From Hybos culiciformis (taxonomy: Eukaryota > Arthropoda > Insecta > Diptera > Hybotidae): 64,000 nucleotides of DNA. Position 1 is the stretch's first letter, and every line of letters starts with the position of its first letter. The stretch lies in assembly GCA_964007475.1 (NCBI GenBank), contig OZ023275.1:7812001-7876000 (forward strand), read 5' to 3'. The notes below the pieces were generated by a model. The model made no database searches. It was not told the DNA's origin and saw nothing but the letters and a program-made list of their open reading frames with translations. This document shows positions 1-11,904 of the stretch, piece by piece. The translations under genes were made by a program, and so were the position numbers.

Positions 1-1565
1 TTTTATCGATTTTGAAGTTGCACGAAAGCATCTGCCACATACCTATCTAAAATGATATAGTTTCATAAAATGTAAATATGTATTATATAATTAAGCCCTT
101 CTATCAAGGTGCATTTAAGAAAAACCTCCAAAATTTATTAAATAAACTTTTTGCGCGATCATATACTAACCCTTTTTCAATTCATCATAACTTGAATACT
201 TAAGGGACAGGTGACAATTTTTTTTTTTTTCAAACTCAATAAAAATTTTCACACATCTAAATAACAAGTATAATTACATTTATTTTTATTACAAGATGTT
301 ATACATATATATTGCATTTATAGTGTACTGTACATTATATTGAAAAACAAACTCTCAAAATAGGATTAGGTATATGAAAATTTGCAATGTATTTTTAACG
401 CTATATAATAGAAAAATTTCGCAAAAGTAAAGGAATATATTTTGATTGTTGAAAATCAAAGAAATTCCATCGTGGCAAAGCAAATGGAAAATAATTGAGC
501 TGAGGGTGCGCAGATGTAATAATTATATTAAAAAAAAAAAGTAAAATCAAAACATCCCCTACAAAGTAATTTGAATGCGTTTAAATAAATAGCCTATATT
601 TAAGTTGAAAAATATATATTAGATTTAGTTTTTCTTGTCATTTTTTTTTACTAATTTAGCAATTTATAGAAGCTTATGAATTTGAAGCTGGTCATCAAGG
701 ACTTAATATGGTAAGCCAAACTATTTTGCTTTGCGAAATACTGGAGAAAAGCAGAAAAATAAAATGTAACCTTGAAATTGCTTCATTTTCCTTTCTATTT
801 CTGATGAATCTATTATGGTGATAAACAATTTTAATATTTTAATTTTCTCAGAATCTATATATATGTTATGTAACTTATCTGCTTTATTTTTAAATTAGTA
901 ATTTTAAAATAAAATGATTCATAGCTTATGTTTATTTGAAATTAACACTTTACAGAATCAATAAAATATTAAGAATTTCACACATAATCCTATTAGATGT
1001 GATCATGTGAACAATTAAATCGGATATAGGGATTATTATACTTGTACGTTATAATTTTAGAAACAAAAAAAAAAACTGATTTCGGAGTATAATAAAAATG
1101 TAAGAATAAATATGTAACACTGTGAATGAAAAAAAATTTCCAACTAAATTAATTACTTTGCAGCAATTTTTCATTAAAATCTAAAAAAATTTATACTTGC
1201 ATAGTATACTATGCACATTAAACATAATTTCTATGTTATGAAATCTTCTACCTCGAGAGTAAAGATGAATATTAATTGTATGCCTTAATGAACCTATGAA
1301 ATTAATAAGCTTCAAATCAATGTTTTTAAGTCTTTTCAAGTAAAATATTAATGATTGATAATATTATCGAATTTGGTAATAGATAGATGGAAATCATATT
1401 TCATTGAAATTTGTGAGCATAATTCTCAACAAGTTAAAATGTACTACACGTTCAACTTATTAAATTTTCATTGCTAATAAGTTTCCATCACCTATCAGAA
1501 AGTATTTAATTAATCAATATGACATAACGTTATAAAAAAAATTTATTAAAATCATCTTTTTATAA

Positions 1566-1712
1566 ATATAGCTGTACCCGCGCATGCGTTGCCATGGGCC
1601 TCTTCTTCTGCTCATCCGCGAAATTTTTTAATTTTTTCTAACTGCCCTATTGAGCTATTTACTTGAAATTTCATCAAACTAGTTTGTTCTCACATAGAAA
1701 AATAAAATAGAA
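1566..1712. repeat. Probable fragment of a dispersed insect repeat
   Basis: A GC-richer island in AT-rich surroundings begins with AGCTGTACCCGCGCATGCG and is followed about 90 bp later by CTTGAAATTTCATCAAACTA. Insect genomes commonly carry old dispersed repeats pairing an 'AGCTGTACCCGCG' start with a 'GAAATTTCATCAAAAT' block, and this looks like such a relic. The class cannot be told from this piece. No target duplication or open frame was found. Confidence 0.35.
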
Positions 1713-4122
1713 TCATAATTTTGGGGTGATTGAATATTTGATTATTATGGTGAATTTTTGTTCCATTGTGATTTTTTAATATTGAATGAATGAAAAATGT
1801 AATGTAAATACTCCTACAACATCGCACATGTTCATATAAAATATTTAAAAATATACAAGATTATATTTAGATAAGAAACATTACCAGAAATTATGTAAAA
1901 AGTGGCAAAACATTTAAGAATTTTAAATATTTTGCAGCTTGATATTTTTCTTTTATTATTTATTTTGATAAAAAAAAGTAATAATAATAAATATATTATT
2001 GTCATAGGTAACTTGCTACGGTATTTTATGTATTTAACGGAATTTTTATTCAATTTGAATAGTCCTAGGTAATGTTTTGAAAAGATACTTTTACACATTA
2101 ATAATTATTCTTTTCTTAGAATCTTCATATATTAAATTCAAATTTGTTTCTATTTGGGTGTTTTTTATGCTTCAGTAGTACTTATTCAAACATTTTTTTT
2201 AGAACCGCTCTTCGAGCTAACTTAAACTACACAGTTAATGGATTTTTATAGATAAAAAGTGTTTGCATTTTAAGAAAATATTTATAATCAACAAAAATTT
2301 ATTCAAACCTACAAGTTTGGACTGGATCATATTGTCACTGTCTTGACATCTTTAGTAAAAAATTAAGGTTTAGGGTCTTAGTTAAAATAAAGTGGAATTA
2401 ATTTCAAAAATGTTCATGACCATTTCAGAGTTTGAGCTCAACCGCTATAGATTCCTCACTAAATTTCAAATCAATATGGACTTCTGCCATAAAATTTGAC
2501 AGTTTTTCCTCAAAATGTATCTATGTATTTATACGATATTATTCTTCAATAATACATATATTTCATTTTATTTCATTCAGTACGTTTTAAACCGCAATAA
2601 CTATATAATGCAAATTCCATCAAGAAATAAAATATAAATGATTCTGCTTATACTTAATAATATAGCTTCACCGCATTTAATTTTTATAGTTATACTTATT
2701 TTAGGTAGAAATAGAAAATCTTAATAAATATAAAATGACCGACGCGACGTTGACATTGAATTAAAGTATGTTTATAATAGTCCCAAATTATATAGAAGTG
2801 AACGTCGTCGTTCAGTTTGCACAATATTTTATAAGGTATTTTACATTATTTCATAAATTTTTATTGTGAAGTCTAATAGGTGGTGTTGTATAGTTTTGCT
2901 AAGGGATATTTGCTACCGCACATGTTGTGAAGGATTTCTTCAAAATAGCAGAAAAAAGTTTCAGGTCATTTTTTTTTTCAAACTGAAACCAGAAATTAAA
3001 AATGAATATAAATTTTTTGTTAGCTTGAAGCAAAACTATATTTGTAAAAGTAAAATATAAAATGTATTGTTAATTTGTTAATTTTAAGATTTTTGCTCAA
3101 TGAATAATTATATGAACTCTTTTTTTTGTATAAATGATTTTAATATCTTAAATTGTTGATTGTTGTAACCACCAAAGTTTTTACATTAAATTGTCAGTCA
3201 TTCAATTGAAAAATTCTTAAGATTACCGTTAAAGTTCCATACTTGCTGGAGTTCTTTAAAGGTTTCGATATTTATGGAATATTTCAAGTAACAACGAAAT
3301 ACCTATTTTACAGAAATTTTGCAATTTTATTCCTATTTAATATCCTGGATTGAAATGTTTTAAAAAGATTTTATTTTGGATTGTAAAAATTGATTTTAAT
3401 CTCAATCACAATAAAAAAATGTTATAATTAACTAGTTACAATGGTTTTTCATATTTAACTCAAACAATTTTTTTCAAATAAACTAAAAATATATTTATAA
3501 CACGAAGAGAGTATAAAATTAACGTTAAAATTTTATGTTACGATTGTTGCAGAAAAAAGAAAAATCGTTCAAAATAAAAGTTAAATTAACATTAAACTTT
3601 ATAATCACAAAGTTAATTTTAATCTCTTAATCCTATGTCTATAGCTAGAAATATGAATAGCATTATATAGATAAATAAATGATATTCTTGCGCGCAAATT
3701 TTGATTTATCCGTATGTTAATTAAATTTTATAGGATTTTCTAATAAACAACACAATTAAATAATTTTATCGTCTTCATGCCAATGCATTTATAGGCTATT
3801 AATGCACAGTCAAAATGTAATTCGAAATGATTTAATAAAAAAATTTAAAATATTTATAGTGAGAAGATTTAACAGCATACTTTGTCAATCTGATATATTT
3901 TCCGAAAGCCTACTTCTTGAATTTGAAAATAATTAAAAAAAATCAATACGGATCAATCAAATTGGAATTCTTAGGAAATTGGAAAAACCGAGTTAAAAAT
4001 AAAATAAATGTGAGCTAACGACTAAAAAAATGTTCGGTCTAATTGTTTTTTTTTTCGCAAAATCATATTATGCTTTATAAAAAATAATGTTGCGTATCTG
4101 TTTATGTAATTTTAAGAAAGAC

Positions 4123-4132
4123 ACGCGCCCTT
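4123..4132 (+). repeat. ACGCGCCCTT motif, copy 1 of 3
   Basis: The 10-mer ACGCGCCCTT lies in strongly AT-rich DNA. The same word recurs in the same orientation at 40201-40210 and 47501-47510. The flanks show little extended similarity beyond A-rich sequence upstream. It could be the conserved end of an old repeat family or a protein-binding site. Confidence 0.5.
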
Positions 4133-4198
4133 TTTTAACAATATGTTCTTAAAAATAAAATAAACAATTATATTTGACGCAAAATTAAAAACAATCAC

Positions 4199-4217
4199 AA
4201 TAATAATAATAATAATA
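4199..4217. repeat. AAT microsatellite
   Basis: About six units of an AAT/TAA trinucleotide repeat. Confidence 0.8.
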
Positions 4218-5334
4218 TTGAAAAAAAAAAATACATCATAATCTTTATTTATAGAAGACTTTTATTTTTTGTACAACACTGTTGAATGTCTTAAAGGGGT
4301 TTCTATTTCTTTTCGCGCTATTTGAGTCAAATTAATGTTTTTGTTAAAAATAAATATTGCAATGAAATGGTAAAACAATAAAAAAAGACTTTAAAAGGAC
4401 AAATGAAAAACAAAAATTTAATAATAAACCACATGAAGCTAATAATTACGTTTGGAAGTGAATTGAAATTATACTATTTGACGATCATAACAATAACTGA
4501 ATATGATGATGGGACAGATGCAAAAAAAATAAAATAAAAATAAATAATTTTTATTTTAACAAATTCTGAAGAAAATGTGCAAAATATAAATCACAAAAAA
4601 GTTATTATAGACACATTAAAAGTGTTAAGGAACACAATATTTTCGGTAGAAAATCTAGAATTGAAAAACTTAAATATAGCAATAAAAAGAAATAAAATTT
4701 GGAAAATTATTTTTGTCAATTAAAAACTTTTTAAATTTGATAGTTCTTAATCAAATGTTTTTTTCGCTTTTAACTAATTAGGTAGGGTGAGTGGTATCAT
4801 CCGATCCTCGTGATGATTTGACTCGTCGTAAATGTTTTATGTACCGGGTTTTAAATTAAAATTGACTCACTAAAATATTAAATCAGGTAACATATGTTTG
4901 CAGATGTCAAATACAAAAAAAAAGATTTTTTAATTTTCGATGTAATTTTCTAAAGGAAGTTTTTTTTTTTTTTTTTATTTATTAGTTTTATTTTTAATAA
5001 TGATTTTTTTATTATAGGAAAAATATTATTACAAATATTTCTAATAAATAAAATAATCATTTTTCATTTTTACGAGTATTATTATAAGGTACAAGCAGGC
5101 CCGGCTCGAGGCGTGTGCGAAGTGTGCACTGCACACCGGCGCCGCAGGCGCCTCTAATGAAAAAGCGTCTACAAGCCAATATGAAATTTAAATTTTAACA
5201 AAAATTAATTTTTATTAAATGCATACAAATTTTTTTTCGAGTTTTAATTTTTGGAGCAAACGAACTACAAAATTATCTGAAATTGTTGTCTCGCAAAATT
5301 GAAAATGATATTAATCCTGATTTATAACAATAAT

Positions 5335-5776
5335 GTTGAAGAACTCTTTCCAAATGCACTGATTGCATTAAGAGTATTACCATAAAGGAAGTATAAATAT
5401 GAGAAATTCAGTCCATACAAAAAATTCAAATTTAAAAAAATTAAACAAAAAATATGAAATCAAAAAATATGAAATCGCTTTCCCATTACCGACAATTGGG
5501 ATAATGATTTCATATAGACCGGCATTTTTAGTTTTAATTTTTTTAATTTGAATTTTTTGTTTGGAATGAATTTCTCTTATTTATGCTTACTTTGTGGTAT
5601 TACTAACTTTACCAGTTTCAGTTGCTAAAGGTGAGAGAACTTTTCCAAAATTAAAACTGATCAAAAATTAATTGAGATCAACTATCGGGCAAGAAAAATG
5701 GAATGGGTTGACAATAGTCTCCATAGAATCTGAAATTTCTAAATATATTAACTTTGATGTGCAAAGATTTCTCTAA
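5335..5776 (+). pseudogene. hAT transposase C-terminal remnant, split by a MITE
   Basis: Before the MITE the plus strand reads VEELFPNALIALRVL (5335-5379). After it, in register once the MITE and one copy of its target duplication are ignored, it reads LTLPVSVAKGERTFPKL and later STIGQEKWNGLTIVSIESE. These match the conserved C-terminal dimerisation region of hAT transposases related to zinc-finger MYM-type 1-like proteins (pattern LP.SVA..ER.FSKLK.IK). An in-frame TAA interrupts it after KLKLIKN, so it is broken twice. No upstream catalytic region is recognisable. The family assignment comes from motif recognition, not from a search. Confidence 0.8.
5381..5596. mobile_element. 216-bp MITE nested in the hAT element
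   Basis: The element has imperfect inverted repeats of about 65-70 bp. The left end begins CATAAAGGAAGTATAAATA and the right end, read inversely, begins CACAAAGTAAGCATAAATA. GTATTAC is duplicated at both borders (5374-5380 and 5597-5603), extendable to 8 bp with one mismatch. Removing the element with one duplicate makes the hAT transposase frame continuous across the join, which fixes the borders and shows that it inserted later than the hAT element. The interior holds a further inverted pair ATATGAAATC / GATTTCATAT. The TSD length and CA ends would suit a hAT-type MITE, but this is inferred. It has no coding capacity. Confidence 0.85.
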
Positions 5777-6596
5777 AATCAAAGCAAGACGAGAAAGTAG
5801 TAGAGTATAAAGGAAGTTCAACAGGAATATTTTTTGTTACAGATTTATTTTGTAATATTATATTAGGTTTTTCTCATTAATTTTGTTTTGTTTTGCTAAG
5901 AACTTGGATTATTTAATAAAGAGTTAAAAGGTTTAATCAAAACTCTTGTAAGTTCTATTATTATTATTCATAAATGAATTTAGCTATAGTTTTTGCTTTA
6001 TATAGCATTTTAGTATCTAATTGAAATCTTTTTCAAAGGCGCCAATCATTCTTCGCACACACAATTAAAAAACCACGAGCCGGGCCTGGGTACAAGGTAT
6101 GCTTTTGGACTATTAATATTTTTATTTGTTTACTAAAATGAGAATGTGATTTATTTAATTTTTGTTGATTAATTAATATTATTTTATCAAATGTTATTTT
6201 TTTGAATTATTATAAAAAAAAAAAAATTTTTTTTTAAAGAAAAAAAAATTCGTACAACTTTTAAAGCAACCCTTCAATTGTCGAAGCATCCTCGGATATG
6301 GACGAAGTATCCCACTCAGAGGGAGGATTCGTCAAAAAAAAGTGTTTTTTTTTAAATGCAAATTATTTAAAATTTGTCTGTAATTTAGAAGAAGAAATCA
6401 TTTAATTTAAAAGGTTAAATCCCAAAATACGATTTAAACTTAAATTCATTATAAAAATCTGTTGAAAATTATACTATTTTTATCAAAATCCGTTAAGGTT
6501 TCGAAGGGTAACACTCTTACCCTACCTATAAAAAATAAACAAATTTCTGTATCAAAATCTATTAAAAACACAGTTAATTAAAGTTTTAAGTATGCA

Positions 6597-6670
6597 TTTA
6601 TTTATATGTATGTAGATTAGTAAAATATATTAAAAAAATTAGTAAAATATTTTAAGTGTTGTATTTTATT
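6597..6670 (-). other. Candidate polyadenylation signals of the prophenoloxidase gene
   Basis: Read on the minus strand, AATAAA occurs at 6670-6665, 14 nt past the stop codon, and again at 6602-6597, about 80 nt past it. The second gives a more usual 3' UTR length. AATAAA is common by chance in DNA this AT-rich. Confidence 0.4.
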
Positions 6671-6683
6671 GAAGAATTGTAGG

Positions 6684-8983
6684 TTATTGACGAACTACGG
6701 TTTGGTCATTATGGATAATATTGACATCCATTACGGACATGTTTGTTGTAATAAAGTTTGATAATCTGTCAGTTCCAGTTCGTGGTAATCTATCGAATGG
6801 GAATCCCATTGGCCGTTTATCTGGGTATAAACGATCACGTACACCACAATATGCAGCAGCATTGGTACACTGTCCAACTAAATCTTGATCAATCTACAAA
6901 TAAAATTAAATGATGAATTTATTTTTGTCATCGTATGAATTCTGTGTTCTTACTCTGTCATCATCATAATTGGATACCATTATAAAAAGTTGACAACGTA
7001 ATCCTTGTGGAAGACCTTTAGGAATTAACATATGTTCGGGCCATCCACAGCCACAGAAGTTGAATTCAAGTTCATCATTTGCACCTTCTGCTGGTCTATT
7101 AAGATCCAAGTTGCGGAAAGTTTGTTCAAATGGAATGGTCACTGTAGACTCACTTGAACGGCGGCGGACAGTATTTTGTCCAGGGCGAACTAAAAATAGA
7201 CTCAAAGTAATCAAATTTGTAAAATTCGAAAAAAATAATTTTAAATTTTCTTACGAGAAACAACAAATTTATCTAATTCAATCATAATAGTACGTTGATC
7301 ACGGAACAACATCTCTTGGCCGCGTTCATCAGTCTTTGGTCCTAAGAAAATTCGGACAGTACCAAAACGTGCGGCATTACTTCCATTATTGATGTTAAAG
7401 GTGTATGTAAATGGAGAATGTTGAAGATGAGTTATTCGGACAAAAACATTTCCCCGGGGTACGAAATCCATTCCTCTAGATAAATCAATATCAGATTGCT
7501 GCCAGAAGGTTTGCAATGAATTTGGAGAAGCACCTTCTGCTTGAATTTGCATCCCAGCAATAGTAATTCCATCGTAACCCAACTCGGCAGTAGTATATGG
7601 AGTAAGTCTTTCCTTGTGCTCCTGGAAGATATCGTCAACCCATGCATGCCAACGGTAGAAAATTGGATCTCTCATGGCTGTAGCTGAATCACCTATAACT
7701 CCAAATGATTCTAAATTACGATGATCGGGATCATGACAATAAGATATGAAAACGTGACCCATGTTATGCATATCGCCATAAAGTTGACGATTTGGAGAAA
7801 GAATAGATGATTCAATCATGTTGCCGAGAACGTCAATACCAGTAGCGTTATCCAACGGAATTTGCTGCCCACTGCTCTAAAATACCAAAAAAAAAAACTG
7901 TGTTATTTAAAATTATTTTTATATATAAAACTTACATTAGTAGCAAATCCTTGATGAATAGCTTCAAAAATGCGATCTCTCCATCTTTCTAAATCACTAA
8001 CATCTAATTTAATTTGATCTAGTTCACGATTCAAATCCTGTAAGTAAGTGTTAGCTGCACGTGGGGGCCAAGCGCGACTAGCAACTAAGGAGTCCATTTT
8101 TGGGAAATAAGCTTCCGCAATGGGATCTCTGAAATTGTTGAAACGTTTAGTACGTGCCAAATTGTTACTAAAACGTTCCATATTATATCGAGCCATGATT
8201 TGATTATGCATGTAATAGAACAATTCCCCTCGTCTATCTTTGTCCACAATAGCACGAGTGTCAGATTCGAATGGATAGACCAAATGCCAATGCCAATGGT
8301 GCAAGTTTACCCCCATATCTTCTCGGAAGTACCATAAGCGATGTTCTTCTTCTAAGTCTGAAGCAGTATAATCTTTAGGAATGATAATGGGCATTCGGGA
8401 GCCGTCTGGAACAATTGTAGCTTCTTCACGAATTCTATTGAATACTGTTGAATCAACAAATTTAGCTGGGAAACTTGAGATGAATGACGGAAGATCCAAG
8501 TCTTTAGTATCGGGTCTGTGTAATAACGCTACAGACAAAGCATAATTGAACAACATTGGATTAATTCTGTCACGAGCGTATACAGCCACACTCTGTAAAT
8601 CATCAATTGAACGCATGCCTGAAAAAAAAAGATGGTTAGTATATTAGCATTTTAAAAATGTGTTTCCTTCATTTCTTCTTACCAATGAAAATGTCAATCA
8701 AACGTCCAGCGATTGCACGATGTTTGGGGATAAATAATGAAAACTCCTCATGACGTCCCAAACTCATGGGAATTCTTAAATCAGGTAGAGTAATATTTTT
8801 TACAGGAATCCGTGTCTCAGCCTCTGCACCAAACCGATTTTGCAATTCATTACCAATTGGTCGGTAGCGATCAGACAAAAAATTGTCTGGAACATCGAAA
8901 ACAGCTTTTTGAGACCCTTTAACAACGAATACTGGTTCTTGAGGACGATCGAAAAGTAACAACAAGTTTTTTTTGTCAGCCAT
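6684..8983 (-). CDS. PPO: Prophenoloxidase (tyrosinase-like, type-3 copper enzyme), 5 exons
   Basis: Zymogen of phenoloxidase, which hydroxylates monophenols and oxidises diphenols to quinones in melanisation, wound sealing and encapsulation in haemolymph. Exons on the minus strand: 8983-8683, 8618-7936, 7876-7255, 7189-6954 and 6893-6684. Introns are 59-65 bp, all GT-AG, with phases 1, 0, 1, 0. The spliced frame gives 683 residues, normal for insect PPOs (about 680-700). Copper-A histidines are H208 and H212 in HHWHWHLVYP, and H238. Copper-B histidines are H365 and H369 in GDMHNMGHVF, and H405 in FYRWHAW. The activation site is R50-F51 in QNRFG. The thiol-ester-like motif GCGWPEHMLIPKG is at 582-594. 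The N-terminus MADKKNLLLLFDRP lacks a signal peptide, as is usual for PPOs, which leave blood cells by lysis. The start context ATAATGG is good and no ATG precedes it in the predicted 5' UTR. No frameshift or missing key residue was found. Hemocyanin-type storage proteins are unlikely because the activation site and thiol-ester-like motif are present. Confidence 0.97.
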
Positions 8984-9064
8984 TATGAAATATTGAAATA
9001 ATGAAAATTTATGAAATTGATTATTTACTTTAAATTGAATTACAATCTATGAGTGTTCTTACAG

Positions 9065-9101
9065 AACTGATGATTTCTAAATTTTTGGAACAGAATTTAT
9101 A
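9065..9101 (-). promoter_or_regulatory. TATA plus initiator core promoter of the prophenoloxidase gene
   Basis: On the minus strand TATAAA occupies 9101-9096 within GGGTATAAATTC. The sequence TCAGTT occupies 9070-9065 and matches the arthropod initiator TCAGTY. Taking its A (9068) as +1 puts the TATA box at -33, close to the usual spacing. The 5' UTR would be 85 nt, unspliced and free of upstream ATG. No matching downstream promoter element was seen. Confidence 0.7.
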
Positions 9102-9187
9102 CCCAAAATTTTTTCTCTAAATCTTATTTTTAGTAACCGCAGAAATTCTTTAAAATACAAAATATTGTGTTTGCCTCAAAATTCTTG

Positions 9188-9223
9188 TTATCAATTTCAC
9201 ATTATAATTATATAGTTGTGGTT
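9188..9223. promoter_or_regulatory. Runx-like and GATA-like sites upstream of PPO
   Basis: TGTGGTT at 9217-9223 (plus strand; inverse AACCACA) fits the Runx/Lozenge consensus RACCRCA. TTATCA at 9188-9193 is an inverse TGATAA GATA-factor site. They lie about 150 and 120 bp upstream of the predicted start. In Drosophila, Lozenge (Runx) together with the GATA factor Serpent drives crystal-cell prophenoloxidase expression. GATA words are common in AT-rich DNA, while the Runx word is rarer. Function here is inferred. Confidence 0.4.
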
Positions 9224-9229
9224 TCCAAA

Positions 9230-11900
9230 TTAATTTCAACTAAATATTACGATTAGAGTCAAAATTTATGTTGATAAAAAATTAAAATCTTTAATTCCTA
9301 AAGAATTGTAATTTGAATATTATACAAAAATTAAATTGAATTTATTATTTGTTAAAAAATTATAGCTTAAGGTTCATTTATTCTTGAAAATCACTAATTG
9401 TTATTTGAAGTATTTCTTAAAACGCAAACTTAACGAAGTTGAAGACAACTTTCGAACAAAAGTGTATAGGTATAGTGTCAAATACAAACCTATTAAATGT
9501 CAGATTATTTTGCTCTTTATATTATATTCCCTTTAAAAAATTTTTTTAAACTAACTATATCAATGTTTTGTTATATAAGTGATCCAATGGGTTCATAAAC
9601 TGATCAAAACATATTTGTAAAACTGTGCATCAAGCCAATATATAGTGTTGCCTAGGTTCAAGTCTTCAAAATTATTGTTCAAATAAACTTCAAGATGCGA
9701 GAGTATAATTTGTTCACAAAAATAATAATTTTGTTTGGTCCTTGGTCCTTTTGCATTCATTTGATCTTAAAATTGAATTTCATGCATGAAAATAAATGAC
9801 TATAATTTATATTTTGATTTTATATTTGTTTACCAAATTTTTAGATATAAAAAGGATTTGTGATATTCTTTATTCTTGAGAATAAAAAAAAAAAATAACA
9901 ATAGAAAAAGAATATTTTATTTGCAAACCACCCCGTTCTTATTGTATTTCCAGAAAACAATAAATGTGTCTATCATCCTCGATCAATAAATTTTTAAAGT
10001 TTTTAAATAAATGATTTCTTTATTTCTTTTGATTTTCTAGTTCAACAATAGGCAAAAAAATGTCCTTTTTTTTGATAAATAATATTTGCATTTACCGCAT
10101 GATAAGCGCTCTTGATTGTGACCTAAAGAAAAGGATTCTCAATCATAATGAAAATGATCAATCTAGATTTTTAAATAAAAGTAAATAATGATTCACGGTG
10201 TATGTGTGTTGCACATATTTAAAAGATAAACATAAAAAGATACATGAAAGAAAAAGATACAAAGATGAAGATAGTTGTTATTATGAAGCCTTAAAATAGT
10301 TCGATTTTATATAAAATATTTTAATTCTTTTAGAAATATTGAATTCTTATTTAGTTTGTAGGCTGCATTAGTTTATATGTTATTGCATTTTATAAAATGT
10401 ACAAAATTTGTTTTTAGTCCGTTTCCACCAAAAATGGAGAACGAAAGGATTTCAATCAAAAAAAATAAAAAATTTTAAAATATTTTAAATTGAAATGTTC
10501 AAAACGGAGTCCATACTTCATTTATGAGGTACTGTTCTCTATTTTTTAACTACTTATGTATTTTTATAAGCATTTCAAAAGCAAGTTCTTCTATAGCTGT
10601 TAAGTACTGGATTTTGATAAAATAAAATTATTAACATATAAAGCCCAAAATGTAAATTTCGGAGAATCGATGGATGAATACTATTTTTAAACATCAGAGC
10701 GGTCAAACATTTAAGTTTTGAATTCTTCTTTCAATTATATTATAACTCATTCAATCATAATTTGATAATGCAAAAGTACCAATAAAAGCATTTATTTAAA
10801 TGCCTGTGATTAAATCTTAAGTACAGAATTTTTTTTTTAAATTTTTTTAAGGTATTTTCTTAATGTCTTTATAAAAAGAAAGGGTATCCAATAAAGTGTT
10901 AATATTAAAAAAAAAAAAAAAAGGCCATCGAAACACCTTGACAATTATTTGCGATTTCTAAAAATTAAAAAAAAAAAAAATCTTCAAATCCTATTTTTTT
11001 TTATTGCAAGAAGGGTTAAAACTAAATATTGATTTCCTTTCAAATCTGACACATATTTTTTAATATAAAAAGTGTAAATAATGAATTTTCACTTTCATTG
11101 CGAAAATAATTTATTCCAACTTCTAAAGTGGAGAAAATATGGGTAAAGGTTTCGCAGTGAGGAATTTATTTTTAAATTATTTATTTAAATTGATATATTC
11201 GAATTCTTAAAGGCTTCTTTTCTTTTGTGATTTCATATAACGTCTATTGAAAATTTTTTAACAACGGAGGCTTTAGTTCATAATTGATAAATTTCTGTAT
11301 CCTGAAATTTTTCAAAACTTTCATATAACAAAAATATTATTGATTTCTCATCAAGAACTTGCATGGATTATTTATCTCATTACACTTCAATCTTAACAGA
11401 ATTATATCCATTTGGGAGAAAATTTAAGAAAAGTAGATCGCTCCCACAATACTAAAAAAATAAAATTACATTTCACAAAAAAGAAATAATAAATTATTAT
11501 ATCCTGTTTATTTTCGGAATATAATGAAATTTTTACTTTGCACCATGTATTTGTATATCCTTGAGAAAATTCTAAAAATAATCATATTTCACAGAAAGAA
11601 AAAATTGTAAAAAAAAAGGATTTTATATAAAAAAAAAATAATAATAATAATAATAATTGCAAGGTGATTATTAGCTTTGAAATATAAAACTGCATCTGCT
11701 TGGATCCCGTGCCACCGTCTAACAAATGTATAATTTTATAATGGATATTATTTTTTTCAAATATAATTTTAAACACATTATTTAGAAATGATACAAAATT
11801 GGAATTTAATATTTTTTTTTCAATAATAGAACATAGCTGATATTTTCATTGAAAAATTTAGATGATTTTTTTGCAATTCAAGTTTTTTTTATATATATAA
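9230..11900. other. Intergenic AT-rich DNA, no gene recognised
   Basis: No exon-like sequence was found. It contains poly-A and poly-T runs (for example near 10905-10922 and 10967-10980) and a short AAT microsatellite at 11639-11657. The only open frames are short and of low-complexity composition. Confidence 0.7.
11639..11657. repeat. AAT microsatellite
   Basis: About six units of ATA/AAT next to a poly-A run. Confidence 0.75.
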
Positions 11901-11904
11901 AAGT

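Larger units (their letters stand above)
1..4778. other. Intergenic AT-rich DNA, no gene recognised
   Basis: This stretch holds no open reading frame with recognisable protein features. The short ORFs are rich in Phe, Ile, Lys, Asn and Tyr, as expected from random AT-rich sequence. It contains many poly-A and poly-T runs, an AAT microsatellite near 4200, a GC-richer repeat fragment at about 1566-1712 and one copy of the 10-mer ACGCGCCCTT at 4123-4132. A TATATA (2789-2794) followed by TTCAGTTT (2811-2818) resembles a weak core promoter, but no coding exon follows it. Confidence 0.7.
5096..6088 (+). mobile_element. Decayed hAT DNA transposon with 8-bp target duplication
   Basis: The element starts CAGGCCCGGCTCG (5096-5108) and ends with the exact inverse CGAGCCGGGCCTG (6076-6088). 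A further block TGTGCGAAG near the left end is matched inversely by CTTCGCACA near the right end. It is flanked by a perfect 8-bp duplication GGTACAAG at 5088-5095 and 6089-6096. An 8-bp duplication and ends beginning CAG are hallmarks of the hAT superfamily. On the plus strand the interior keeps a broken transposase C-terminus of the ZMYM1-like hAT group. At 993 bp it is far shorter than an autonomous element and cannot encode a working transposase. The intact target duplication suggests a moderately recent insertion, possibly already as an internally deleted copy. Confidence 0.9.
4779..6528. mobile_element. Possible older inverted-repeat element hosting the hAT insertion
   Basis: The left end TAGGTAGGGTGAG (4779-4791) is matched in inverse orientation by CTTACCCTACCTA (6516-6528), 12 of 13 bases. 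Both flanks hold GC-richer 'ATCCTCG' text (about 4803 and 6289) that is otherwise rare here. TA at both outer edges would fit a TA target duplication. The hAT element at 5096-6088 would then be nested inside, leaving about 750 bp of host element. The inverted repeats are short and no coding remnant is seen, so this is tentative. Confidence 0.3.

Noticed and set aside
2789..2818. TATATA followed by TTCAGTTT as a possible plus-strand promoter
   Set aside because: Spacing of 25 bp is short, and no coding exon or recognisable transcript follows within several kilobases.
7060..7287. Plus-strand frame opposite PPO exon 4
   Set aside because: It is the antisense shadow of the PPO coding sequence.
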